A stretch of DNA of 29,856 nt, taken from IMG/VR virus record IMGVR_UViG_3300030430_001099, positions 1 through 29,856 of that record, one strand, 5' to 3'. A program made the translations under genes and the position numbers. The stretch comes from a virus. Position 1 is the stretch's first letter, and each line of letters begins with the position of its first letter. Below are positions 1 to 5,524 of this stretch, one piece after another. The notes below the pieces were generated by a model, which was not told where the DNA came from, ran no database searches, and was given only the letters and a program-made list of their open reading frames with translations.

Positions 1-2
1 AT

Positions 3-98
3 GAAGCGGGGGATTTAGCTTACGAAAGATTAAAAATGGCTATAGGTCGTGATGCTTCTAAAGATTGGGAATGTAGTAATGTTGAGGAGAGAGAATAA
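3..98 (+). CDS. C-terminal end of an unidentified protein (partial)
   Basis: This reading frame is open from the window edge and ends in TAA at 96-98, giving 31 residues that finish in the acidic string NVEERE. The stop overlaps the ATG of the next gene (TAATG), the usual junction in this operon, which supports it as the 3' end of a real gene. The start lies outside the window. The fragment is too short to assign a family. Confidence 0.6.
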   Translation, partial: EAGDLAYERLKMAIGRDASKDWECSNVEERE

Positions 99-313
99 TG
101 AAAGTTAAACAGTTAATTAAAGAGCTAGAGGATATAAATCCAAATGCCGATATACGTTTATATTTCCCCTATGATATAGAGCAAGACCACCTTGAAGATT
201 TAATGTCAAATGAATTTGAGATTTTTACTTCAGGTTTAGATTATGACGAACCATTTATAGAATTATTTTCGACTGTTGATATGAATGGTAACAGACAAGA
301 GGAGAGTGTCTAA
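98..313 (+). CDS. Small acidic phage protein, 71 aa, unknown function
   Basis: The gene starts at ATG 98, with a GAGGAGAGAG ribosome-binding site just upstream, and overlaps the previous stop. The protein begins MKVKQLIKELEDINPNADI, a pattern I know from many small phage proteins of the form KVKxLIxxLxxxxPxAxV; none has an established function as far as I know. It is rich in Asp/Glu and has no signal peptide or membrane segment. It is the first complete gene of a run of four overlapping small genes that ends at a terminator. Real gene: confident. Function: unknown. Confidence 0.8.
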   Translation: MKVKQLIKELEDINPNADIRLYFPYDIEQDHLEDLMSNEFEIFTSGLDYDEPFIELFSTVDMNGNRQEESV

Positions 314-456
314 TGTTTGCAGATGAAAAAATGACAGACGAGTTTTACGATTGGCTTCAAGACTGTCCTGTGATTTGGGTTAGAGGAACAGTTAAACAAG
401 ATTCTATTGACTATACTTTTGTGTGTCCTGATAATGAGGAGGATGATAATGAGTGA
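313..456 (+). CDS. Mini-protein, 47 aa, unknown function
   Basis: The ATG at 313 overlaps the preceding TAA and the frame runs to TGA at 454-456. The product has the pattern W14-L-x-D-C-P-V-I-W22 followed by a Y34-T-F-V-C-P segment and a very acidic tail (NEEDDNE). Small phage proteins with a similar WLxxCPVxW...YxF pattern seem common in marine podoviruses, which supports translation. Two cysteines, each followed by Pro (C18, C38), are too few for a classic zinc finger. The end overlaps the next gene by 8 nt, consistent with translational coupling. Confidence 0.65.
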   Translation: MFADEKMTDEFYDWLQDCPVIWVRGTVKQDSIDYTFVCPDNEEDDNE

Positions 457-706
457 TGAAGAAAATACTAAAATACTAGAACATATTAGTTTTGTGATAA
501 CAGGACTGAATGTGTTTCGTGACCGAGAGGATTTACTAACTGATTTGTTTAACCATGTGGAAGCAGAGATGTTAGAGAACCCTGTGCCTGTAACAGAATA
601 TCGCATTGTGCGGTCTGTGATAGGATTTATGGAAACTCACTGTGCTAATGCTGTCTCAGAAGCACAGTTAGAGGAAATGGCAGAACAAGCGAAGACTACC
701 CTTTAA
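449..706 (+). CDS. Helical acidic protein, 85 aa, unknown function
   Basis: The start at ATG 449 is chosen because a strong GAGGAGG sequence lies just upstream (436-442). A longer in-frame extension to 407 would run deep into the previous gene and lacks such a site. The product begins MSDEENTKILEHISF and looks wholly alpha-helical and acidic, with no membrane segment or recognisable motif. Its last codons form the left arm of the terminator at 695-743, so this gene ends the first small operon. Confidence 0.7.
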   Translation: MSDEENTKILEHISFVITGLNVFRDREDLLTDLFNHVEAEMLENPVPVTEYRIVRSVIGFMETHCANAVSEAQLEEMAEQAKTTL

Positions 707-743
707 ATTAATTAACTCATTCGATACTATAAGGGTAGTTTTT
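695..743 (+). terminator. Intrinsic terminator overlapping a gene end
   Basis: ACTACCCTT (695-703) is perfectly complementary to AAGGGTAGT (731-739), and the right arm runs into a five-T tract (739-743). The left arm lies inside the last codons of the preceding gene. The loop is long (about 27 nt) and AT-rich, so the structure is weaker than a compact hairpin, but its position at the end of the first operon is right. Confidence 0.6.
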
Positions 744-753
744 GTTTAAAAGT

Positions 754-826
754 TTACGACTGGGGTGTAATGGGAAGCAAATATTTATATATTTTTTCAT
801 ATACTCCTAAGTTACCCTAGTCGTAA
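754..826 (+). ncRNA. Long hairpin in the non-coding leader region
   Basis: TTACGACTGGGGT (754-766) pairs with ACCCTAGTCGTAA (814-826): 13 pairs including one G-U. A second short stem (771-775 with 805-809) extends it inward, leaving an AU-rich terminal loop. Flanking TTAAA/TTTAA could lengthen it. No T tract follows, so it is not an ordinary terminator. It lies in the only gap of about 310 nt in the left arm (707-1017). Roles to consider are an RNase III processing site of the kind T7-like phages use between early genes, a 5' leader structure, or a small RNA. The stem is directly visible; its role is inferred. Confidence 0.5.
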
Positions 827-848
827 TTTAACATAAGTGTAAGTGTTT

Positions 849-945
849 AGTGCTGACAAAATTCACGAGGTCAGTTAAATGAGACTTGTTAAATACTCAA
901 GCTAAATACTTACGAGTGCTGACAGACACTATAAAAACCGATAAT
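849..945 (+). promoter_or_regulatory. Two AGTGCTGACA boxes, candidate tandem promoters
   Basis: The 10-mer AGTGCTGACA occurs exactly at 849-858 and 915-924 in the non-coding region. Each contains CTGACA, five of six matches to a -35 box. Downstream of the first, TTAAAT lies after 16 nt (875-880). Downstream of the second, GATAAT lies after 15 nt (940-945). These could be two weak sigma70-type promoters for the operon starting at 1018. They could equally be a repeated operator or binding site. The repeat is certain; the promoter call is tentative. Confidence 0.4.
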
Positions 946-965
946 CATGTTGCTGTTGGAGGAGT

Positions 966-996
966 TGGTAGTTACTTCGGGATTACAAAACTACCA
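966..996 (+). promoter_or_regulatory. Leader hairpin upstream of the 1018 gene
   Basis: TGGTAGTT (966-973) and AACTACCA (989-996) form a perfect 8-bp stem with a 15-nt loop. It ends about 10 nt before the ACGGAGG ribosome-binding site of the gene starting at 1018. A hairpin in this place can modulate translation or protect the 5' end of a transcript. No T tract follows, so termination is unlikely. Confidence 0.4.
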
Positions 997-1017
997 CTTA
1001 GTTAAACGGAGGTAATT

Positions 1018-1263
1018 ATGACTAAAACTGAAATATATACTAGACTTGCTGAACTGCAAGAGGGAGCATTAGGACTACTAACTGAGAAGCTTAGAAGTTT
1101 TAATAGACATTGTATTGATAGTGAATTAGCACGACCAGAGGGTGATGAAGATTATTCTTATGTTGCTAGTTGTGCTATTGACCTAGACTATCTAGAAACT
1201 ATCAATAATGAAGTATCAGATATCTTAGAGGACTTGGAAAAGTATAAGCTTTATGACAGGTGA
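1018..1263 (+). CDS. Acidic helical protein, 81 aa, unknown function
   Basis: It starts at ATG 1018 after a clear ACGGAGG ribosome-binding site and is the first gene after the structured leader. The product is mainly helical with a middle DED-rich stretch; no domain is recognised. It overlaps the next gene by 11 nt. The position directly behind a regulatory-looking leader suggests an early gene, possibly host-directed, but nothing in the sequence shows the target. Confidence 0.7.
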   Translation: MTKTEIYTRLAELQEGALGLLTEKLRSFNRHCIDSELARPEGDEDYSYVASCAIDLDYLETINNEVSDILEDLEKYKLYDR

Positions 1264-1444
1264 TTTAATATCTCAATTCGGTAGCCCTCATAGTCGAGAG
1301 GCTTTTATTTTTAAAAACAGACATGGCTTTTTTGTCGAGCTTTATCGTGAGACTGTGCTTATCAGAGTGGTTGAGTGTTTTAAGCATTCTGAAAGCTATG
1401 CTGAAGATGTCGCTGAGAATTGGGTACAAAGAATTTTAAACTGA
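1253..1444 (+). CDS. Small phage protein, 63 aa, unknown function
   Basis: The frame opens at ATG 1253 inside the end of the previous gene. The product shows a beta-rich middle (HGFFVELYRETVLIRVV) followed by SYAEDVAENWV. A similar pattern, a two-strand hairpin then YAEDxAENW, occurs in many small proteins of marine phages to my recollection, which supports the gene. It has no membrane segment. Function is unknown. Confidence 0.7.
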   Translation: MTGDLISQFGSPHSREAFIFKNRHGFFVELYRETVLIRVVECFKHSESYAEDVAENWVQRILN

Positions 1445-1452
1445 GGTGACTT

Positions 1453-1626
1453 ATGAAAACTTATGTCGTTCATGCTATGCAACCAACACACTACAAACTA
1501 GAAGTACAAGCTAAGTCTATTACAGAGGCCTTAAAAGTTGCTGAGAAAACTAAAGGCAGTGACTGGGAACTCCTTGAACACGGAGCATGGCAGTATCATC
1601 ATGTTGGGGAGGTCTTTGATGATTGA
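1453..1626 (+). CDS. Small protein, 57 aa, unknown function
   Basis: The ATG at 1453 follows a CTGAGGTGAC ribosome-binding site, and the frame ends TGA at 1624-1626. The product begins MKTYVVHAMQPTHYKLEVQA and ends HHVGEVFDD. The pattern of two N-terminal strands, then a helix SITEALKVAEK, then a Trp-containing strand suggests a compact alpha/beta mini-domain. The stop overlaps the next start, fitting the surrounding operon. Confidence 0.65.
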   Translation: MKTYVVHAMQPTHYKLEVQAKSITEALKVAEKTKGSDWELLEHGAWQYHHVGEVFDD

Positions 1627-1726
1627 TTTACTACAATTACTACTTGCCCTTATGTTCTTTTTTGTGTTAGGCTTTTTTGTGTGGGAAGCAACTAAGTTGG
1701 TTGATAACAAAAACAGGAGAAAATGA
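1619..1726 (+). CDS. Single-pass membrane mini-protein, 35 aa
   Basis: The start at ATG 1619 is preferred over an upstream in-frame start at 1538 because GGGGAGGT lies about 5 nt before it (1607-1614) and the upstream part would overlap the previous gene throughout. Residues 2-22 are a continuous hydrophobic segment (LLQLLLALMFFFVLGFFVW), followed by a basic tail NKNRRK, so an N-out/C-in single-pass topology is likely. Such small early membrane proteins may act on the host envelope or in superinfection exclusion; nothing here proves it. Confidence 0.6.
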   Translation: MIDLLQLLLALMFFFVLGFFVWEATKLVDNKNRRK

Positions 1727-1866
1727 TGGAGATATTTTTAAGACTTTATGATGATATAGTTAAAGAATTAACAACAGACCTACCAAACAAAGAAGAAGTT
1801 GAGTATTGCGAGGACTGTGGTGACCCTCTCGACAAATGTTCTGGTTACAAGTGTTGGGAAAGATGA
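1723..1866 (+). CDS. Zinc-ribbon-like mini-protein, 47 aa
   Basis: The ATG at 1723 overlaps the preceding TGA (ATGA) and is followed by a second ATG. The C-terminal half has four cysteines: C29-x2-C32 and, after a GDPLDK turn, C39-x4-C44. That is the spacing of a small zinc-binding knuckle. The N-terminal half is a single acidic helix. Its end overlaps the next gene start (ATGA). A role as a small transcription or adaptor protein is conceivable but not shown. Confidence 0.6.
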   Translation: MMEIFLRLYDDIVKELTTDLPNKEEVEYCEDCGDPLDKCSGYKCWER

Positions 1867-2060
1867 AAACCAGAAGAATAGATATTTTTCTTATGCAAAA
1901 GTTTAATGATTATTGTGATGAACAACTACATTACAATACTATAGCAGAGCAAAAAGACTTTGCTGAGTATGTCGAGACTAATAAAAGTTTTCTTATTAAA
2001 CTTTATGTGAAACAAAGAAGATGGGCAAGATGGCATGAGGGTAGAACTTGGAGAGACTAA
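1863..2060 (+). CDS. Small basic-tailed protein, 65 aa, unknown function
   Basis: ATG 1863 overlaps the preceding TGA. A longer in-frame version starting at 1836 would lie inside the previous gene. The product is helical and ends in a Trp/Arg-rich tail (KQRRWARWHEGRTWRD), which could bind nucleic acid or membrane phosphates. No family is recognised. A second possible start is the Met at residue 11. Confidence 0.6.
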   Translation: MKTRRIDIFLMQKFNDYCDEQLHYNTIAEQKDFAEYVETNKSFLIKLYVKQRRWARWHEGRTWRD

Positions 2061-2082
2061 TTAATTTTAACCGGAGAAATAA

Positions 2083-2820
2083 ATGAGAAATTTAGTAATA
2101 TCAACTTTAATAACCTTAATACTGGTGACCGCTACTTATATTTTACTTGGTAACTATGTCAAGCAAACTGTGGGTGACACACCAGACTATGTCGAAGAAT
2201 TTAATGAGACCACACAAGTTTTATTAGCTAGACTTAATAGTTTAGAAGCAGAAAATGCCGAGCTTAGACTAGAAAATGATGGTATCTTCCAAACTTTGTT
2301 AATAGCAGAACGAGGCCTAAAAACTTTAGAAAACTTTACCAGACAAGTCGAAGCAGATTATCTTAGTTTGCAAGATGAGTTTTTATTATTACAAGCTGAC
2401 TTAATATTAGTTAAACAAGACGGAGTTATTTTAAAAAATAATACAGAGAGTAAATTAACTGAGTTGATGACCAATTTAGCCTTATTACAAGCAAAGCCCT
2501 TAGAGGCCACACCAGAGCCAGAAAAAACAGAGCCTCTTACTGTCTCTAATGAGGTAAATAAAATAGTTAGTGAGCCTTTGGCTTGTCCTAAACCAATAAA
2601 AAATAAAAGTTTTTCCTATTATATTAAAAATATTAGTTTAAAGAACTCCATAACTTTTAGAATTGTGTATGATTTAGAAGCAGGTCAACCTTTTAATGTT
2701 GAGTTTGAGTCTAACCCACCTACTAGTGTCAGACGAGCTAGTTTACGATATTTAAATAGTTTAGATTTTGGTCAAGCTAATGCCGAAAATTGTTCAATAC
2801 CTTTCAGAATAAATGTTTAA
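2083..2820 (+). CDS. Membrane-anchored coiled-coil protein with TonB-like C-terminal domain, 245 aa
   Basis: The gene starts after a CCGGAGA ribosome-binding site. An N-terminal membrane anchor (residues 4-23) is followed by a long heptad-type coiled coil (about 40-137), a short Pro/Glu-rich linker (EATPEPEKTEP, 141-151) and a C-terminal beta/alpha/beta domain (about 186-245). The last domain follows the TonB C-terminal pattern: a strand TFRIVYDLEAGQPFNVEFES, then a helix RRASLRYLNSL, then a final strand IPFRINV. C168 and C237 could form a disulfide in the periplasm. TonB itself is anchored in the inner membrane with a Pro-rich spacer and this domain contacts TonB-dependent receptors, so the architecture fits. 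The coiled coil is unusual for TonB. The alternative is a spanin-like or other envelope protein. The family call is by eye only. Confidence 0.6.
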   Translation: MRNLVISTLITLILVTATYILLGNYVKQTVGDTPDYVEEFNETTQVLLARLNSLEAENAELRLENDGIFQTLLIAERGLKTLENFTRQVEADYLSLQDEFLLLQADLILVKQDGVILKNNTESKLTELMTNLALLQAKPLEATPEPEKTEPLTVSNEVNKIVSEPLACPKPIKNKSFSYYIKNISLKNSITFRIVYDLEAGQPFNVEFESNPPTSVRRASLRYLNSLDFGQANAENCSIPFRINV

Positions 2821-2822
2821 CT

Positions 2823-3020
2823 ATGACAGAAAGTATTATATTAAATAAAGAATTATTTAGAAAATTTGATAATTTTGTTATTACTAATTATGAAAATATT
2901 TTTAGTCAAGGTGGAGTAGTTTATGAAGTTGAATGTTTAGCAGACGATAACTTTAAAATTACTTTTCATAATAATCAAATCATCTCCTTAGCTAAAATAG
3001 TTGAGGAGATTAGCTCATAG
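2823..3020 (+). CDS. Small protein, 65 aa, unknown function
   Basis: The ATG at 2823 lies 2 nt after the preceding stop. An upstream TTG at 2790 is possible but would overlap the TonB-like gene. The product begins MTESIILNKELFRKFDNF and has an alpha/beta pattern (helix, then strands around YEVECLADDNFKITFHNNQ). No clear ribosome-binding site is seen, so it may be translated by coupling. It is the last gene before the promoter at 3024. Confidence 0.55.
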   Translation: MTESIILNKELFRKFDNFVITNYENIFSQGGVVYEVECLADDNFKITFHNNQIISLAKIVEEISS

Positions 3021-3023
3021 CTC

Positions 3024-3051
3024 TTGACAGACTTTGCTACAAGACTATAAT
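3024..3051 (+). promoter_or_regulatory. Near-perfect sigma70 promoter
   Basis: TTGACA (3024-3029), a 16-nt spacer and TATAAT (3046-3051) give both consensus hexamers intact. It begins 3 nt after a gene stop and would start transcription near 3058, about 30 nt before the SSB start codon. It is the best promoter in the window and indicates that the host RNA polymerase reads the replication genes. Confidence 0.85.
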
Positions 3052-3086
3052 AGTTTATGCAATTATGCCAAAAACGGAGAAATTTT

Positions 3087-3524
3087 ATGGCAATACAAGA
3101 AGGAATAGCCTACTGGGCTAGTGTTACGACTCCAAATACTAAGTTTGAACCTGTTTACACAGTAGATTTAGTAGTGAGTGACGAAGTCGCCAAAGACTTT
3201 GAAGGTCGTGGTTTTAAAGTAAAAGAGATAACCATGAATGACGAAGTAGTTGGAAAAGCAATAACTTTTAAGAGAAAGGTGAATGGCCCTAACGGCATGG
3301 TTAGACAAGCTCCTAAACTCTTAGATGCAAATAAAGTACCCATGGATGAATTAGTTGGTAATGGCTCCAAAGTCAAAGTCCAATATGCTGAGTGGGAAAC
3401 ATCTAATAAGTATGGAGAGTTCAAAGGTTTGGACTTTCAGGCTATGCAAGTTATTGACTTAGTGCAATATAAATCTAGCGATGGCTCAGAGTTTGATGCT
3501 ATCGAAGGAGGAGAAGAGTTCTAA
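3087..3524 (+). CDS. T7 gp2.5-like single-stranded DNA-binding protein, 145 aa
   Basis: The start at ATG 3087 follows an ACGGAGA ribosome-binding site. An upstream in-frame ATG at 3057 coincides with the predicted transcription start of the 3024 promoter and is unlikely. The protein begins MAIQEGIAYWASVTTPNT and has an OB-fold-type run of beta strands. It ends in the acidic, aromatic-terminated tail DAIEGGEEF, the hallmark of phage SSBs whose C-terminus contacts polymerase and helicase. It would coat the displaced strand at the replication fork. The following genes (primase-helicase, polymerase) are its natural partners. Assignment rests on overall pattern, tail and context. Confidence 0.8.
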   Translation: MAIQEGIAYWASVTTPNTKFEPVYTVDLVVSDEVAKDFEGRGFKVKEITMNDEVVGKAITFKRKVNGPNGMVRQAPKLLDANKVPMDELVGNGSKVKVQYAEWETSNKYGEFKGLDFQAMQVIDLVQYKSSDGSEFDAIEGGEEF

Positions 3525-3775
3525 TGATTATTAGTATTAAAAACGAAGAAGGTGAAGTTACTAACTTTGATGTTAGTGCAATCGCTGACGAACAAAAGAA
3601 AGCTGATGCTACTGTTATGGTAAATAAAGTAGGTAATCTTTCTGTTGTTATCGAAGCTTTAGACTTTGCTAGTCGTACACACAGAGCAAACTTAGAGGAG
3701 CTGTTAAAAGGCTGTCCTGAGTCGCAAGTGGAAGAAAGTGCTGAAGAATCTACTGAAGATTCTGAGGAAACCTAA
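3524..3775 (+). CDS. Small acidic protein co-transcribed with SSB, 83 aa
   Basis: Its ATG overlaps the SSB stop (TAATG), so the two are translationally coupled. The product begins MIISIKNEEGEVTNFDVSAI, with beta strands then a helix, and ends in a Glu/Ser-rich tail (EESAEESTEDSEET). The tail resembles the acidic ends of proteins that compete for SSB or DNA-binding sites. Function unknown. It is followed within 40 nt by a strong terminator, so SSB plus this gene form one short transcription unit. Confidence 0.7.
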   Translation: MIISIKNEEGEVTNFDVSAIADEQKKADATVMVNKVGNLSVVIEALDFASRTHRANLEELLKGCPESQVEESAEESTEDSEET

Positions 3776-3813
3776 CCACACTTTTTATCATTTATTTGGT
3801 ATTTACATTTTAG

Positions 3814-3843
3814 ATAGGGTGTCTTCGGATGCCCTATTTTTTT
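3814..3843 (+). terminator. Strong intrinsic terminator with UUCG tetraloop
   Basis: ATAGGGTGTC (3814-3823) and GATGCCCTAT (3828-3837) form a 10-bp stem with two G-U pairs, closed by C-G around a TTCG tetraloop. Seven T residues follow (3837-3843). The T tract runs up to the ribosome-binding site of the primase-helicase gene, so downstream expression needs either read-through or anti-termination. Confidence 0.9.
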
Positions 3844-3853
3844 GAGGTCAAAG

Positions 3854-5524
3854 ATGGAAAACACATTAAAATTTAAGAAGTATCACTTGCCTTGTCCGGC
3901 TTGTGGTAGTAGTGATGCCCTATCAATCAACGAAAATGGTTCAGCTAAGTGTTTTAGTTGCGATACTTTTTTTCCTAAAGGGGTGGACAATCAAGCTAAT
4001 ATAGTAGATAGTGAAACTAAGATGACAGAAACAGTTAGAGAATTAAATGCCCATGGTGGTACTTTTGCTAAGTTAGCAGACAGAAATATCTCAAGAGAAA
4101 CTGCAGAAAAGTATGGAGTTAAAACTGTTTACGATAGTGCCGGACAAATAGCCCAACACATTTATCCTTTGTATATTAACAACGAGCTAACCTCTAACAA
4201 GATTAGATATGTTAGAGATAAAAAATTTAGTTATGATGTTAGTCCACAAGGAGTTGGTTTATTTGGTCAACAACTATTCAAAGAGGGTGGCAAATATTTA
4301 ACCATTACTGAGGGTGAGTGTGATGCTATGGCCGCTTACGAATTACTAGGCAGTAAGTGGGCAGTAGTCTCTATTATTAGGGGAGCTTCTGGAGCAGTTA
4401 AGGATGTTAAAGAAAACTTAGAGTACATTGAAAGTTTTGACAACATTGTCATTTGTTTCGATAAAGACAGACAAGGCATTGAGTCAGCTAAGAAAGTCGC
4501 TAGTATTCTTAAGCCCGGCAAGGCTAAGATAATTACCTTACCTAATGGTTACAAAGATGCTAATGATATGCTTCTCAAGGGCAAGTATAAAGAGTTTGTT
4601 AGTGCATGGTGGGATGCTAAACTTTATACTCCTAGTGGAATTATTAGAGTATCAGAAAAGAAAAACTCTTTTTTAGATAGAGAAAAGAAAGAGTCTGTGC
4701 CTTATCCTTGGGCTGGTTTAAATCAAAAACTTTATGGTCTTAGACAAGGTGAGTTAGTAACTTTAACCGGTGGTACAGGTCTAGGTAAGTCTAGTATTAC
4801 AAGAGAATTAGAACATTGGTTGGTCAAACAAACTAATGATAATGTTGGTATCATAGCACTTGAAGAGGACTGGCGAAGAACAGTAGATGGTATTTTATCT
4901 ATTGAGGCTAATGCTCGATTGTATGTCGACCAAGAACGAGAAAAGTTTGACGAGTCAACTTTGATGGATATGTTTGATAGAGTGTTCAAAGATGACAAGG
5001 TTTTTATTCATGCTCATTTTGGGACTAATCAGATAGATGATATCTTTGCTAAACTAAGATACTTAATTGTTGGTTGTGATTGTAAGTGGGTGGTAGTAGA
5101 CCATCTCCACATGCTAGTTAGTGCTTTAGAAGAAGGTGATGAAAGACGAGCCATAGATAATATTATGACTAGGCTTAGAAGTTTAGTAGAAGAAACTGGA
5201 GCCGGTTTAATTCTAGTCTCACATCTGAGAAGAGTAGATGGTAATAGAGGACATGAAAATGGTATTGAGGTTTCTTTGTCGCATTTAAGAGGTTCTAATA
5301 GTATTGGACAATTAAGTGATTGTGTGATAGCATTAGAAAGAAATCAACAATCCGATGACCCTGAAGAGGCTCGGACAACTAGACTTAGAATCTTAAAGTC
5401 TAGATATACTGGAGATGTTGGCATGGCCACAGCTTTAATCTACGACAAAGAAACAGGAAGACTGTCTGAAAATTACGATACTGAATTTACTGTACAAGAG
5501 AATCAGACATCTATTGCATTTTAA
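3854..5524 (+). CDS. Primase-helicase (T7 gp4-like), 556 aa
   Basis: ATG 3854 is preceded by a GAGGT ribosome-binding site; the frame is open further upstream only across the terminator. N-terminal zinc knuckle: C14-x2-C17 and C33-x2-C36, which in this family recognises the primer template. The TOPRIM primase core has E153 (ITEGECDAM) and the D203-x-D205 pair (CFDKD). The helicase half has a Walker A motif GGTGLGKS at 306-313 (K312), a Walker B strand WVVVDH ending at D416, and LILVSH near 452-457. The length is close to T7 gp4 (566 aa). It unwinds DNA as a hexamer and lays primers for the polymerase encoded directly downstream, whose ATG overlaps this stop. Confidence 0.95.
   Translation: MENTLKFKKYHLPCPACGSSDALSINENGSAKCFSCDTFFPKGVDNQANIVDSETKMTETVRELNAHGGTFAKLADRNISRETAEKYGVKTVYDSAGQIAQHIYPLYINNELTSNKIRYVRDKKFSYDVSPQGVGLFGQQLFKEGGKYLTITEGECDAMAAYELLGSKWAVVSIIRGASGAVKDVKENLEYIESFDNIVICFDKDRQGIESAKKVASILKPGKAKIITLPNGYKDANDMLLKGKYKEFVSAWWDAKLYTPSGIIRVSEKKNSFLDREKKESVPYPWAGLNQKLYGLRQGELVTLTGGTGLGKSSITRELEHWLVKQTNDNVGIIALEEDWRRTVDGILSIEANARLYVDQEREKFDESTLMDMFDRVFKDDKVFIHAHFGTNQIDDIFAKLRYLIVGCDCKWVVVDHLHMLVSALEEGDERRAIDNIMTRLRSLVEETGAGLILVSHLRRVDGNRGHENGIEVSLSHLRGSNSIGQLSDCVIALERNQQSDDPEEARTTRLRILKSRYTGDVGMATALIYDKETGRLSENYDTEFTVQENQTSIAF

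Noticed and set aside
769-819. 16-codon frame (MGSKYLYIFSYTPKLP) inside the loop of the 754-826 hairpin
   Set aside because: The start has only a GGGGTG-like sequence upstream and the product is very short. A leader peptide is possible but not supported.
2790-2822. Upstream TTG start for the 65-aa gene at 2823
   Set aside because: It would overlap the end of the TonB-like gene and has no ribosome-binding site; ATG at 2823 is simpler.
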